Part shown: piece after piece, positions 18,806 to 28,040 of the stretch
How the letters are laid out: every line of letters starts with the position of its first letter
How positions within the stretch are numbered: position 1 is the stretch's first letter
Assembly (NCBI GenBank): GCA_963793465.1
Contig: CAWCAJ010000004.1
Span: forward strand, 124,001 to 188,000
Length of the DNA stretch: 64,000 nucleotides
From: CAJQPP01 sp963793465
GTDB taxonomy: Bacteria > Planctomycetota > Planctomycetia > Pirellulales > Pirellulaceae
Direction: 5' to 3'
Notes under the pieces: model-generated
What the model saw: only the letters and a program-made list of their open reading frames with translations
Told to the model about the DNA's origin: nothing
The model's database searches: none
Made by a program: the position numbers and the translations under genes

Positions 18806-19366
18806 TTAATCCCACTCTTCTTCGTCGTCGTCCTCTTCTTCTTCGTCGTCGTCGTCCTCTTCCAGGTCGTCGTCATCCCACTCTTCATCTTCGAAGTCGT
18901 CGTCATCGACCTCTTCCCATTCGTCGTCGTCCTCTTCCAGGTCGTCGTCGTCCTCGTCTTCTTCGTCGTCGTCTTCCTCATCGTATTCGTCGTCGTACTC
19001 TTCGTCGTACTCATACTCGTCGTCGTCGTCCTCATCGTCGTCGTCGTCGTCTTCGTCTTCGTCTTCGTCTTCGTACTCTTCATCGTCCTCGAGTTCTTCG
19101 TCGTCCTCGACGTCTTCCTCATCGTCGTCGTCGTCTAAGTCTTCATCGTCGTCGACTTCCTCTTCGTCCTCGTACTCTTCGTCGTCCTCGAGTTCTTCGT
19201 CCTCTTCGAACTCTTCTTCTTCGTCTTCATCTTCATCTTCAGTGGCCACGATGGGACGCGTACCTGTGGCCAGCGCGTGCGGGTCCACCGTGCAGCATTG
19301 CAGTTGCCACTCTGGTGTCGTATCAAGTTCGTTAGGCGAAGTCAGAGACAGAGTCACGATTTTCAC
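18806..19366 (-). CDS. Extremely acidic Asp/Glu-rich protein, translationally coupled to scpB
   Basis: The GTG start overlaps the scpB stop codon (GTGA), so it is most likely translated by coupling. The first ~43 residues are ordinary sequence including a Cys-Cys pair and no signal peptide. The remaining ~143 are almost only Asp and Glu, punctuated at intervals by Tyr, Trp, Phe, Leu and Val. The net charge is far below -100. Such chains are intrinsically disordered. They can mimic the DNA phosphate backbone, bind basic proteins or chelate cations. Coupling to a condensin subunit makes a chromosome-related role attractive but unproven. The underlying DNA is a GAC/GAA/GAG codon run, so expansion by slippage is likely. 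Confidence 0.65.
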   Translation of the reverse strand: MKIVTLSLTSPNELDTTPEWQLQCCTVDPHALATGTRPIVATEDEDEDEEEEFEEDEELEDDEEYEDEEEVDDDEDLDDDDDEEDVEDDEELEDDEEYEDEDEDEDDDDDDEDDDDEYEYDEEYDDEYDEEDDDEEDEDDDDLEEDDDEWEEVDDDDFEDEEWDDDDLEEDDDDEEEEDDDEEEWD

Positions 19367-20172
19367 TCCTCTTCAGGGTCTTTTGCATGGAGTTGATTCG
19401 CTGGCGTGCCAAGATCGACAACATTTTGCGAATTCGTTTCCGGTTCGTCGAGTGGATTAATAAAGGAATTATCCGGATTTTCCGCGGTTTCATCCTCAGC
19501 AGCGGGTTCTGGCAACGACCAGTCGGGCAAACCTTTGCCACGCAGCCTTTCGCCCCTTGGCAAGGCATCCATACTGGCCAGTCCAAATATTTCCAAAAAT
19601 CTTCGGGTCGTCCCGTACAGAAAGGGATTTCCCAGCTCTTCGCTTCGTCCTGTGATTTTTACCAATCCGCGCTCCAGCAGCTGCCGCAGCAATTCACCGC
19701 AACCAACGCCGCGAATCGCCTCGATCTCCGCTTTCAGCACCGGTTGTCGATATGCCACCACCGCCAGTGTTTCCATGGCCGGCACCGTCAGCCGCATTAG
19801 CGTGGGTACCGCCTGTAACTTCATCAGCCAATCGCGAAACATGGGCCGGGTGCGGATCTGAAAACCGCCGGCCACATGTTGAATTCGGAAAGCCCGTCCT
19901 GACTCGTCGTAATGTTGATTCAATTGTTTGACCAGGGACCGCGCTTGCGTGCCGTCCTGCAAAGCCGCCAATTGACTCAGCTTGCGGCTATGGAGTGGTT
20001 CCCGAGCCAGAAACAACACCGCCTCCAGCCGCCCCAGCGGATCTCGTTTCTCCAGTTCCGTTTTCAATCGTTCCGCAAACTCTGCTGTCGACCGATCCAT
20101 GGATTCCAACGGCTCCGAATCCGTGGTCGCTGCAGCAATAGCATCTGGGGATTCGTTCATGGCGGTGGTCAT
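19363..20172 (-). CDS. scpB: Segregation and condensation protein B
   Basis: ScpB is the winged-helix kleisin-associated subunit of the SMC-ScpAB condensin, which compacts and segregates the chromosome. The core (about residues 45-200) shows RLEAVLFLAREPL at its start, GGFQIRTRP, then MRLTVPAMETLAVVAYRQPV and GLVKITGRSEELGNPFLYGTT, all typical. The start is one of two ATGs (20172 or 20160); the frame open to 20400 adds non-homologous residues. The C-terminal ~60 residues are an acidic, low-complexity tail. It overlaps the acidic gene at 18806 by four bases. No scpA is adjacent. Confidence 0.9.
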   Translation of the reverse strand: MTTAMNESPDAIAAATTDSEPLESMDRSTAEFAERLKTELEKRDPLGRLEAVLFLAREPLHSRKLSQLAALQDGTQARSLVKQLNQHYDESGRAFRIQHVAGGFQIRTRPMFRDWLMKLQAVPTLMRLTVPAMETLAVVAYRQPVLKAEIEAIRGVGCGELLRQLLERGLVKITGRSEELGNPFLYGTTRRFLEIFGLASMDALPRGERLRGKGLPDWSLPEPAAEDETAENPDNSFINPLDEPETNSQNVVDLGTPANQLHAKDPEEE

Positions 20173-20242
20173 CGGACGGGGACAAGCAAGTTCTAGTGCG
20201 CATTTCGTTTCGGTGTAGCGTTTTTTTCGGACAAATTGCTCG

Positions 20243-20290
20243 GAAAAATGAGTGCGGCACTCGCTACATGTCGGTGCGACTCGCACTAAA
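20243..20290 (+). repeat. Dispersed intergenic element, second plus-strand copy
   Basis: TTGCTCGGAAAAATGAGTGC followed by GGCACTCGCTACATGTCGG and TGCGACTCGCACT matches the element at 18664. It lies upstream of scpB in the divergent region before the cysteine desulfurase gene. Confidence 0.6.
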
Positions 20291-20497
20291 AACGTCAAAT
20301 AGGCGAAGTCACTGGATGCTGGCAACTTGGGCAAGTATGCTGCAGGGCGACTAACCGGGCAACCCCGAACTATCTTTTGCTGTCTCTGGTCCATCGGCAA
20401 TCGCTGTCCCTTAATTTAGGATTTCGACCACCATCCCCGGTTACTTTCCCCCAATCTTCCCCCTTCGGCGACCCGGTTGCCGCACCCGATTTTCGGC

Positions 20498-21688
20498 ATG
20501 AAACACATCTATCTGGACGCCAATGCCACGACCCCCCTGGATGAGACCGTGCGCCAGGCGATGGTCGAGGCTCTGCAGGCCAACTATTTGAACCCGGCCA
20601 GTCAGCATCAGCCGGGACAACGCGCGCGGAGCAAACTGGAGGTTTTCCGCTCAGAAATTGCCTCCTGGCTGGGCGCCGCAGCCAAGGACCGGCTGATTTT
20701 CACCAGCGGCGGGACGGAATCCAATAACCTGGCCTTGATTGGCCTCGCCGGCGGTTTGTCACCCCGGCAGGCGGAAATACCTGCGGAGATCATCATCTCG
20801 GCGATCGAGCATCCGTCGGTGTTGGGTGCGGCCGACTTTTTGAAATCGCAGGGTTTCCTGGTGAAATACCTGCCCGTGAACCGCCAGGGCCTGGTTCAGA
20901 TTGATGCTCTGCGGGACCTGATTGGCCCGCAAACCCGACTCCTGAGTCTGATGGGGACCAATAACGAAACCGGTGTCATTCAAGATGTGCCGCGTGCCGT
21001 AGCCATTTGTCAGGATTACGGCATCCCGGTACACAGCGATGCCGTACAGCTGGTGGGTAAGTTGCCGTTTCATTTCCAGGACAGTGGCTTGGCGGCCGTC
21101 ACGCTGACCGCCCACAAAATCAATGGCCCGCGTGGCATTGGCGGCCTGCTGGTTGCCGATGGCATCACGCTGCATCCCACGATTTTTGGCGGCACGCAAC
21201 AACTGGGACTGCGTCCGGGCACCGAAGACGTGGCGTTGGCGGCAGGCTTTGCCAAGGCGGTCCAGCTGGCGATCTCGCAACTGGATGACCAGGTCGCCCA
21301 CATGCATCGGCTTCGTCAGCTGTTTGAGTCCGGCATGCGGAGCGAATTACCGGAAACCGTGATCCATGGGGAAACGCTGCCCCGAGCGCCTCACACCAGT
21401 AACCTCGGATTTCCCGGGTATCACGACTATGACACCGTGAATCGGCAGGCGTTGTTAATGGCGGCCGATATGGCTGGCGTCGCCATCTCCACGGGTTCGG
21501 CCTGTACCAGTGGCTCCAGCGAGCCCTCACACGTCCTGGTAGCCATGGGCTGTCCCCCGGAAATCGTGGAGAGTTCGATTCGCGTCAGTTTTGGTCGCCA
21601 CAGCCAGGAGCCGGAAGTGCTGGAGGCCTGTCGCCGTATCATTAATGCTGTCAAACACTTACGTCGCAAAAAAAGCGGCCGGATTTAG
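20498..21688 (+). CDS. Cysteine desulfurase (NifS/IscS family)
   Basis: A 396-residue class V PLP enzyme that removes sulfur from cysteine as an enzyme persulfide. The start MKHIYLDANATTPL is canonical. It shows FTSGGTESNN, the cofactor-anchoring Asp181 in HSDAVQ, the Schiff-base lysine at about 207 in TAHKINGPRGIG, and catalytic Cys336 in STGSACTSGS, the loop type of group I enzymes. It likely supplies sulfur for Fe-S clusters or tRNA thiolation. No iscU or mnmA is adjacent; the next gene on the same strand is the DnaA-like ATPase. ATG 20498 is preferred to the one at 20477. Confidence 0.93.
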   Translation: MKHIYLDANATTPLDETVRQAMVEALQANYLNPASQHQPGQRARSKLEVFRSEIASWLGAAAKDRLIFTSGGTESNNLALIGLAGGLSPRQAEIPAEIIISAIEHPSVLGAADFLKSQGFLVKYLPVNRQGLVQIDALRDLIGPQTRLLSLMGTNNETGVIQDVPRAVAICQDYGIPVHSDAVQLVGKLPFHFQDSGLAAVTLTAHKINGPRGIGGLLVADGITLHPTIFGGTQQLGLRPGTEDVALAAGFAKAVQLAISQLDDQVAHMHRLRQLFESGMRSELPETVIHGETLPRAPHTSNLGFPGYHDYDTVNRQALLMAADMAGVAISTGSACTSGSSEPSHVLVAMGCPPEIVESSIRVSFGRHSQEPEVLEACRRIINAVKHLRRKKSGRI

Positions 21689-21873
21689 TCTTTGGGACCT
21701 CCTCTTCGACCTCGAAAACTGTTAAAATTCGGGTCTGCAGAGCATTCCATTTTGCGGTCCGTTTTCGATCCCTGATCGAATTGCCACAGGATCCGTTTTT
21801 CTTGCCTGTCTTTGTGAGCTTGCGGCGGAAAAGTCGTCACCGATTTAGCTTGCGAACGCGTAGGGATTACTCT

Positions 21874-22980
21874 TTGAATTGCCACGAGACACGGTTTTGT
21901 CAGTTGATTCCACATGCTTTTCTTTTCCCTTGCGCTGCTTGGCCGCGGCGGGGACGTCTGCGCCGAACCGGATTTCTGGATCGCTTTCATGGCGACCGGG
22001 AAAACCTGCTGATTCGCCGCTGGACTGATTCCGAGTTCATGATGACCGCCGATGCAGCTTGGCCCTTGGTGTTGTACGGCGTTTCCGGAACCGGCAAAAC
22101 CGCTTTAGCCGAGACGCTGGCCAGCCGCCTGCCACAGCCATCTCAACGGATTGCTTTCGACCAGTTTCGTCGGCAGTTTTTGTCGGCCCTGGCAACCAAA
22201 TCCATCGCCGGTTTCCGTGAGCGGATTCGCCAGCAGGAAGTCCTGTTCCTGGATCAATTGGACTTAACGGTGCAGGAACCGGCTCTGGTCCGCGAATTGG
22301 TGCAAATTCTGGACGATTTCACCACCTGGCGTCGCCCGGTTATCGTCACCGCGGGTCCTTGGCTCGGTACGGCGTTTGCTGCGACGGATGCGACGTTGCG
22401 ATCCCGCCTGATGGCGGGGCTGGTGATCGAGGTTCGACCTCCGGGACTGGACGCTCGCCACAACATTGCTGCGGATTTATTGAAACGATTTGATTTGAAA
22501 ATCCTGCCCGAGGATTTGCTGTGGTGGACTCCATCCCTGCCGACCACCGCCCCATTGATTCGCAATCTGATTTCTGCCATTGCCCTGGAAAGCAGCGACC
22601 CTTTGTTGACGCGGTCCTTTCTGCAAGCCCGTGCTCGCCAGCAGTCTCACACCGCGGACGAACAGGTGGTTCGCGAACTGGTCCGGCTGGTGGGTCGCGA
22701 ATTTGGACCTCGCGTGGCCGAGATTACCGGCCGCACTCGCCGGCAGGAGGTAGTCCGCGCCCGCTCGGTCGCGATGTATCTGACCCGAAAACTATTGGGG
22801 ACAACCTTTCGCGAAACGGGTCGGCTGATTGGCGGGCGGGACGCTTCTACCGTGCGGCACGCCGAGCGGCAAATCCGCCAGCGGATCGCCAGTGATCTGC
22901 TGTTGGCCCAGTCCATTCAAACGGTAAAGACCCGCTTTCAGAGATTCCTCGATTCCCAACAGGGAGAACTTGTTCATTAA
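21874..22980 (+). CDS. dnaA: Divergent DnaA-like replication initiator
   Basis: It lies directly before dnaN, dciA and gyrB, the classic initiator position. TTG 21874 has TAGGGA upstream and gives 368 residues; the frame is open to 21781 and the exact start is uncertain. The AAA+ core has Walker A GVSGTGKT (~69-76) and a Walker B VLFLDQL, where DnaA normally has Asp-Asp. An arginine-finger region LRSRLMAGLVIEVRPP fits DnaA. The last ~90 residues form a DnaA domain IV: ARSVAMYLTRKLLGTTF, then GGRDASTVRHAE (~320). Ala replaces the near-invariant His that reads the DnaA box. Domain I and the linker seem missing or minimal. It probably loads replication at the adjacent region, with altered DNA recognition. 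Confidence 0.8.
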   Translation: MNCHETRFCQLIPHAFLFPCAAWPRRGRLRRTGFLDRFHGDRENLLIRRWTDSEFMMTADAAWPLVLYGVSGTGKTALAETLASRLPQPSQRIAFDQFRRQFLSALATKSIAGFRERIRQQEVLFLDQLDLTVQEPALVRELVQILDDFTTWRRPVIVTAGPWLGTAFAATDATLRSRLMAGLVIEVRPPGLDARHNIAADLLKRFDLKILPEDLLWWTPSLPTTAPLIRNLISAIALESSDPLLTRSFLQARARQQSHTADEQVVRELVRLVGREFGPRVAEITGRTRRQEVVRARSVAMYLTRKLLGTTFRETGRLIGGRDASTVRHAERQIRQRIASDLLLAQSIQTVKTRFQRFLDSQQGELVH

Positions 22981-23258
22981 CTGTCACCAATTGTTGGGAT
23001 ACAACACGGCACCAACGGACCCTTGCTAAAACACTCTCACAAACACTTTCCACGACAACCATTCAACATGATCCTCACATCCAGATGCCACGTTATCCCT
23101 CAAGCGGTGTCGTCCGGTTTGTCGGTTTTCGTCGATGCAAACGGCTGTCGCACCTGCTTGTCAACATCCAGAAGCTGAATACTAATACTGTTACTGATTA
23201 GAGATACTTAATTAAACAGAAAGCACCACAGGGTGCTCCATTTACGGAAGAAGCCATT
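22981..23258. other. dnaA-dnaN intergenic region, candidate replication origin
   Basis: A 278-bp gap between the DnaA-like gene and dnaN. It holds an inverted repeat TGTTG-GGATA-CAACA (22992-23006) and a direct repeat of AAACACT (about 23028-23050). An AT-rich stretch (about 23175-23217) contains seven T residues at exact 3-bp spacing (23180-23198), and TTAATTAA follows. A perfect AGCACC/GGTGCT hairpin (about 23222-23236) lies before the dnaN ribosome site. No exact TTATCCACA box is present; the nearest is TTATCCCTC near 23084. Origin function is inferred from location only. Confidence 0.4.
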
Positions 23259-24377
23259 GTGAAAATCACCATCCAACGCGAACCCTTTGCCCATGTCTTT
23301 GCGATCGCCGCCATCGTGGCACCGGCCCGCAGTCCCAAGACGATTTTGCAGAACGTCAAACTGGAAGCCACCGACCAGGAGGTTCGTCTGACGGCCACGG
23401 ACATGGAAGTGGGCGTGCGTTTAACCGTCAACGATGTGCAGGTGGAATCCCCGGGATCGGCGGTAATTCCCGTCAGCCGATTGAACGCCATCCTCAAGGA
23501 ATCCAGTGATGAAGTGTTGAGCATTTCGGCCGACGCCAACAAGATCCTGGTGACCGGCAACCAATCCCGCTTTGAGCTGCAGGGTCAAAACCCGGACGAG
23601 TTTCCGGAGGTGGCCGATTTTACGGAGACGGACTACATCGAAATCCCGGCCAGCACGCTGAAGGAGCTGATTCGGCGGACACTGTTTGCAACCGACGCGG
23701 AGAGCAGTCGTTACGCGTTGTCCGGCGTTTTACTGGAGGCCGGAGAAGATAGCCTGATCGCGGTGGGTACCGACGGACGCCGTCTGGCGAAGATGGAGGC
23801 CAAGATTAGCCGTCATGGCAACAAGGAAACATCCGGCACAACTACCATCGTGCCCTCCCGGTCGATGCAACTGATCGAACGTACATTGCCGTCTGGCGAA
23901 GAACTGGTACAGATTGCGGCTCGCGAAAACGATCTGCTGGTCAAGCACGCCAACGGTGTCTTCTACACCCGGTTGGTAGAAGGCCGTTTTCCGAAATGGC
24001 GGGAGGTGTTGCCCACCCGCACGGACTCCATTCGCATCGACCTGCCGGTGGGTCCCATGTTCTCGGCTTTGCGGCAGGCGGCGATCGTGGCCAGCGAGGA
24101 AAGCCGCGGCGTGGATTTCACATTCAAGGATGGATCGCTGGTACTTTCCAACAATACCGCCGAGGTGGGGCAGTCGCGGATTGAATTGCCGGTGTCCTAC
24201 GACAAGGAAGAGATGACCATCACGCTGGATCATCGGTATGTCGCCGATTTTCTGAGAGTGTTGCAGGCTGACAAGTCGTTTACCTTTGATATCGAGAACG
24301 GTGATCAGGCAGCCTACTGCCAAACCGATGACAGTTATGGTTACGTGATCATGCCACTGTCGCGAGACCGACGTTAA
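23259..24377 (+). CDS. dnaN: DNA polymerase III beta subunit (sliding clamp)
   Basis: The start is GTG behind GGAAGAAG. The 372-residue product has the three-domain clamp layout. The first domain opens MKITIQREPF and has APARSPKTILQNV. The second contains the FEL...GQNPDEFPEV loop and the TDGRRLAKME segment. The third ends in the conserved YVIMPLSRDRR, matching the M-P-M/L-R tail of the family. It forms a ring dimer tethering polymerase III to DNA. Position after dnaA and before dciA/gyrB is classic. Composition and length are normal and the gene is undamaged. Confidence 0.96.
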   Translation: MKITIQREPFAHVFAIAAIVAPARSPKTILQNVKLEATDQEVRLTATDMEVGVRLTVNDVQVESPGSAVIPVSRLNAILKESSDEVLSISADANKILVTGNQSRFELQGQNPDEFPEVADFTETDYIEIPASTLKELIRRTLFATDAESSRYALSGVLLEAGEDSLIAVGTDGRRLAKMEAKISRHGNKETSGTTTIVPSRSMQLIERTLPSGEELVQIAARENDLLVKHANGVFYTRLVEGRFPKWREVLPTRTDSIRIDLPVGPMFSALRQAAIVASEESRGVDFTFKDGSLVLSNNTAEVGQSRIELPVSYDKEEMTITLDHRYVADFLRVLQADKSFTFDIENGDQAAYCQTDDSYGYVIMPLSRDRR

Positions 24378-24402
24378 GCGACCGTGGGCGGATCGGGTGA
24401 CC

Positions 24403-24780
24403 ATGAACCGAAGCGACGAAGATGAGCAGATGGAAAGGGTGGCGGACCATTTTCGGCGTTACCGTCGTTTTGAGCGGAGTCCGCAGACCGCCGGCGATTT
24501 GTTGAGCCGACTGATATCACGACGCGGCTTTACCCAGGACCAGTTCAACGAAGCGTTGCAACAGGTCTGGCAAGCGGCAGCCGGTCCCCAGTTTGCGGGA
24601 AAAACGCAGGCCACGGTCATTCGACGCGGCGTGCTGGAAGTCCTGGTCGACAGTTCCCCAGCCATGCAGCAACTGGCATTTTGCAAGTCGAAACTACTGA
24701 AACAACTTCAAACGGAATTACCCGACGCGCAGATCCGATCGATTCGCTTCAAAGTCGGCAAAATCCGTACGTCCTTTTGA
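24403..24780 (+). CDS. dciA: DciA-like protein (DUF721), putative helicase operator
   Basis: A 125-residue basic protein. The conserved DUF721 core begins LQQVWQAAAGPQFAGKTQ, continues with GVLEVLVDSSPAMQQL, and ends IRSIRFKVGKI. DciA is the ancestral bacterial loader/operator of the replicative helicase DnaB. Its presence between dnaN and gyrB matches its usual gene neighbourhood (the position often shared with recF, which is absent here). ATG 24403 is preferred to GTG 24397, six bases upstream in the same frame. The N-terminal ~30 residues are charged and variable. Confidence 0.85.
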   Translation: MNRSDEDEQMERVADHFRRYRRFERSPQTAGDLLSRLISRRGFTQDQFNEALQQVWQAAAGPQFAGKTQATVIRRGVLEVLVDSSPAMQQLAFCKSKLLKQLQTELPDAQIRSIRFKVGKIRTSF

Positions 24781-24800
24781 AACCAGAAACCAACCGGAAT

Positions 24801-27278
24801 ATGGCCAAGAAACCCAAAGAACAATACACGCACGACGATATTCAGCACCTCACGGACCTGGAACACGTGCGTAAGCGACCGTCGATGTATATCGGCGATA
24901 CGGGTTCGCGAGGACTGCATCACCTGGTCTACGAGGTCGTGGATAACTCCATCGATGAAGCGATGGCAGGTTTCGCCAGCAAGATCAAGGTGAAAATCAA
25001 CAACGACGGTTCGGTCACGGTGTCCGACGATGGACGCGGTATCCCGGTCGACCGCCACGATCAACTCAGCGAAGAAGAAGGACGCGAGATCTCCACGCTG
25101 GAAGGGGTGATGACCAAGCTGAAGTTTGGAGGCAAGTTCGAAAAAGGGGTGTACCAGACATCCGGCGGTCTGCACGGCGTTGGCGTGACCGTCGTCAATT
25201 TCCTGTCGGAATGGTGCGAGGTGGAAGTCTGCCGGGACGGGACCGTCTACCAACAGGAATACGAACGGGGTGTGCCCACGGGTGAAGTCTCCAAAGTAGG
25301 CAGCACCGACAAGGTCGGTACCAAGACGACCTTCAAACCAGACCCGCAGATTTTTAATCCCACCAAGTTCGAATACAGCATTCTGCACAAACGACTGCAG
25401 GAACTGGCGTTTCTGAACAGCGGGGTAAGGATCGAATTCAGTGACGAGCGGAACGGGGATCACGACGAATTCTATTACGAACGCGGTATCATCGAATTCG
25501 TCGAACATCTGAATCGCAGCAGCGATGCGTTGCACGAAGATGTGATTTACCTGAACGGTGAAACAGAGGGCGTGGGTTACGAAATCGCCCTGCAATATAC
25601 GACGGACCTGACCGAAAATGTGCATTCCTACGTCAACAACATCAATACCCACGAAGGGGGCACGCATGTTTCCGGATTTCGCAGTTCACTGACACGAACG
25701 CTGAACAACTACGGTCGCAAGAACAACATGTTCAAGGACATGACGGTTACCGGCGAAGATTTTCGGGAAGGTCTGACAGCCATCCTCTCGATCCGTGTTC
25801 CGGAACCGAAATTCGAAGGACAGACCAAGACCAAACTGGGCAATGGCGAAGTGGAAGGCATTATCACATCCTCCTTCGGGGATTTTCTCACCAAACAACT
25901 GGAAGAAAACCCGCGGAGCGCCAAAGTCATCCTGCAAAAGGGAATTCAGGCGGCGCAGGCCCGCGAGGCAGCTCGCAAGGCCCGTGAACTGGTGCGACGC
26001 AAGTCGGCGCTGGGTGGCGGCGGACTACCCGGCAAGCTGCGGGATTGCCTCAGCAACGATATGGAAAAGTGCGAACTCTATCTGGTGGAAGGGGACTCCG
26101 CCGGAGGCAGCGCTGAAGGGGGTCGGCTGAAAGAATTTCAGGCCATCCTGCCGCTGCGAGGAAAAATCATCAATGCCTACAAGGCCCGCGAAGACAAGGT
26201 GCTGGCCAACGAAGAAGTACAAAGCATCATCAATGCCATCCGTATCGGTGTCGGGGAAGATCAGGACCTCAGCCGCCGCCGCTACAACAAGATCATCATC
26301 ATGACGGACGCCGACGTGGACGGCTCCCATATCCGTACCCTGCTGCTCTGTTTCTTCTATCGCCAGATGTACCAGCTGATCGAAAAAGGACATGTCTACG
26401 TGGCCCAACCACCGCTGTTCCGGGTCCGCAGCAAGAAGAAGGTCACCTATGTGCAGACCGAAGAAGAAATGAAGCGGCAGCTGCTGGAACGAGGACTGGA
26501 TCAAGCCGAGCTGATCGCCGAAACCGGCGAGCGAATTGGTGACGAAGATATCGAGGCCATGTGCCTGACACTGGCCAGCCTGGATGATGCCATCCTGGCA
26601 CTCGAACGGCGGGGTATCAATCTGCGTACGCATGCCGAGCGAGCCAACTTGCAGGACGGACGCCTGCCCGTCTATCACGTCGTTCTGGACAGCCAGAGTC
26701 ACTGGTTCAGTAACCGCAGCGAACTGGATGAGTTCCTGAAAGAGAAACAGTCGGATGGCAACGAATACCAGGTCAGCGAAGAATCGGAAACGATGGACGA
26801 TCAGGCGGCTCAGAACGGACGCCCCGAAGTGCTGCCGGGATCGCCCCACACCATCCAGTTAAATGAATTTCACGAAGTCAGAACCATCAATGCCGGTCTG
26901 AAAGAACTGGCCAAGTTCGGGTTTGATATTCAGGCCCTGCTGCCACAAGAACGAACCGGGATCGAGGAGCCGCGATATGTCCTGAAACAGGGGGACTCGA
27001 CCACCGGACTGGACGACCTGCGGGGACTGTTGCAAGCGGTTCGATCGGCGGGGGAAAAGGGACTCACCGTTACCCGCTTCAAAGGCTTGGGCGAAATGAA
27101 CGCCGAGGAATTGCGTGAAACCACACTCGATCCGGAACAACGTAATCTGATCCAGGTCAGCATGATCAATGCGGCCGAGGCGGATGAGATGTTCCGCGTG
27201 CTGATGGGCGACAAAGTGGAGCCTCGTCGCGAGTTCATCGAAAAACACGCCCTGGAAGTCAAGAACCTGGATGTGTAG
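24801..27278 (+). CDS. gyrB: DNA gyrase subunit B
   Basis: An 825-residue ATPase subunit of gyrase, which introduces negative supercoils. Visible are VRKRPSMYIGDTG at the start, the ATP-binding VVDNSIDEA and DDGRGIPV, and the ATP-lid QTSGGLHGVG. TOPRIM motifs EGDSAGGSA and DADVDGSHIRTL follow, with FKGLGEMNAEEL near the end. An extra ~150-residue insertion lies between TOPRIM and the tail, as in the long (E. coli-like) GyrB form. ATG 24801 is fixed by the family start MAKKPKEQY. It lies 20 bp after dciA and forms a likely dnaN-dciA-gyrB operon. gyrA is not in the window. Confidence 0.97.
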   Translation: MAKKPKEQYTHDDIQHLTDLEHVRKRPSMYIGDTGSRGLHHLVYEVVDNSIDEAMAGFASKIKVKINNDGSVTVSDDGRGIPVDRHDQLSEEEGREISTLEGVMTKLKFGGKFEKGVYQTSGGLHGVGVTVVNFLSEWCEVEVCRDGTVYQQEYERGVPTGEVSKVGSTDKVGTKTTFKPDPQIFNPTKFEYSILHKRLQELAFLNSGVRIEFSDERNGDHDEFYYERGIIEFVEHLNRSSDALHEDVIYLNGETEGVGYEIALQYTTDLTENVHSYVNNINTHEGGTHVSGFRSSLTRTLNNYGRKNNMFKDMTVTGEDFREGLTAILSIRVPEPKFEGQTKTKLGNGEVEGIITSSFGDFLTKQLEENPRSAKVILQKGIQAAQAREAARKARELVRRKSALGGGGLPGKLRDCLSNDMEKCELYLVEGDSAGGSAEGGRLKEFQAILPLRGKIINAYKAREDKVLANEEVQSIINAIRIGVGEDQDLSRRRYNKIIIMTDADVDGSHIRTLLLCFFYRQMYQLIEKGHVYVAQPPLFRVRSKKKVTYVQTEEEMKRQLLERGLDQAELIAETGERIGDEDIEAMCLTLASLDDAILALERRGINLRTHAERANLQDGRLPVYHVVLDSQSHWFSNRSELDEFLKEKQSDGNEYQVSEESETMDDQAAQNGRPEVLPGSPHTIQLNEFHEVRTINAGLKELAKFGFDIQALLPQERTGIEEPRYVLKQGDSTTGLDDLRGLLQAVRSAGEKGLTVTRFKGLGEMNAEELRETTLDPEQRNLIQVSMINAAEADEMFRVLMGDKVEPRREFIEKHALEVKNLDV

Positions 27279-27280
27279 GG

Positions 27281-28040
27281 CGAGTCGCACATGGCTGTGC
27301 CCCGAGCAACATTCACAGTAGATATCACAGGGGACAGGATCACAGGATGAACAGGATCCCAATGGAACGATGGGGTGGGGGCTTCTCTTGTCACTTCCCC
27401 ACGCTGGGTAGGGGTCCCTTGCTGACGCTGCGGGTTGGGATGGAATCGGATGCGATGGATGCGCAGTGGATGCATCCTCCGTTCTCTCTGTTACCTTCTG
27501 TTCCAAATCCGTCATCCTGTTGATCCTGTCATCCTGTCCATTGCCCCGTTCCAAACCGATGGGGGCTTCTCTTGTCACTTCCCAACGCCTGGGTGGGGGT
27601 CCCTTGCTGACGCTGCGGGTTGGGATGGAATCGGATGCGATGGAGCGGCAGTGGATGCATTCTCCGTTCTCTCTGTTACCTTCTGTTCCAATTCCGTCAT
27701 CCGCTCCCATCCGCTTCCACTCCAATCCGTCATCCTGTTGATCCTGTCATCCTGTCCATTGCCCCGTTCCAAACCGATGGGAGGCTTCTCTTTCACTTCC
27801 CAACGCTTGGGTTGGGGTCCCTTGCTGACGCTGCGGGTTGGGATGGAATCAGATGCAATAGGAGGCACAGCGGATGCATCCTCCGTTCTCTCTGTTACCT
27901 TCTGTTCCGATTCCGTCATCCGCTCCTGATTCGGTGTCCGCTCCAATTCCCTCATCCTGTGGATCCTGTCATCCTGTCCATTCCGCTTTCCGAACCGATG
28001 GGATGGTTGCCAAACGAATCCGTCTTGAAGGTGGCGGGCC
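27281..28040. repeat. Composite intergenic repeat array (3 units)
   Basis: About 760 bp directly after gyrB. Three successive units each contain CCCTTGCTGACGCTGCGGGT, then TTCTCTCTGTTACCTTCTGT and GATCCTGTCATCCTGTCCAT, in that order. It begins with a short degenerate copy of the ACATGTC-type element (27284-27312). All frames across it are low-complexity and not genes. Confidence 0.88.

Noticed and set aside
18709..19335. Plus- and minus-strand frames giving Thr/Lys-, Arg- or Val/Phe-rich proteins opposite the acidic gene
   Set aside because: They are alternative readings of the same GAC/GAG/GAA codon run. The acidic frame has the scpB coupling and a sensible N-terminus.
22981..23258. Canonical DnaA boxes
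   Set aside because: No TTATNCACA match found by eye on either strand; the best is 6 of 9 positions.
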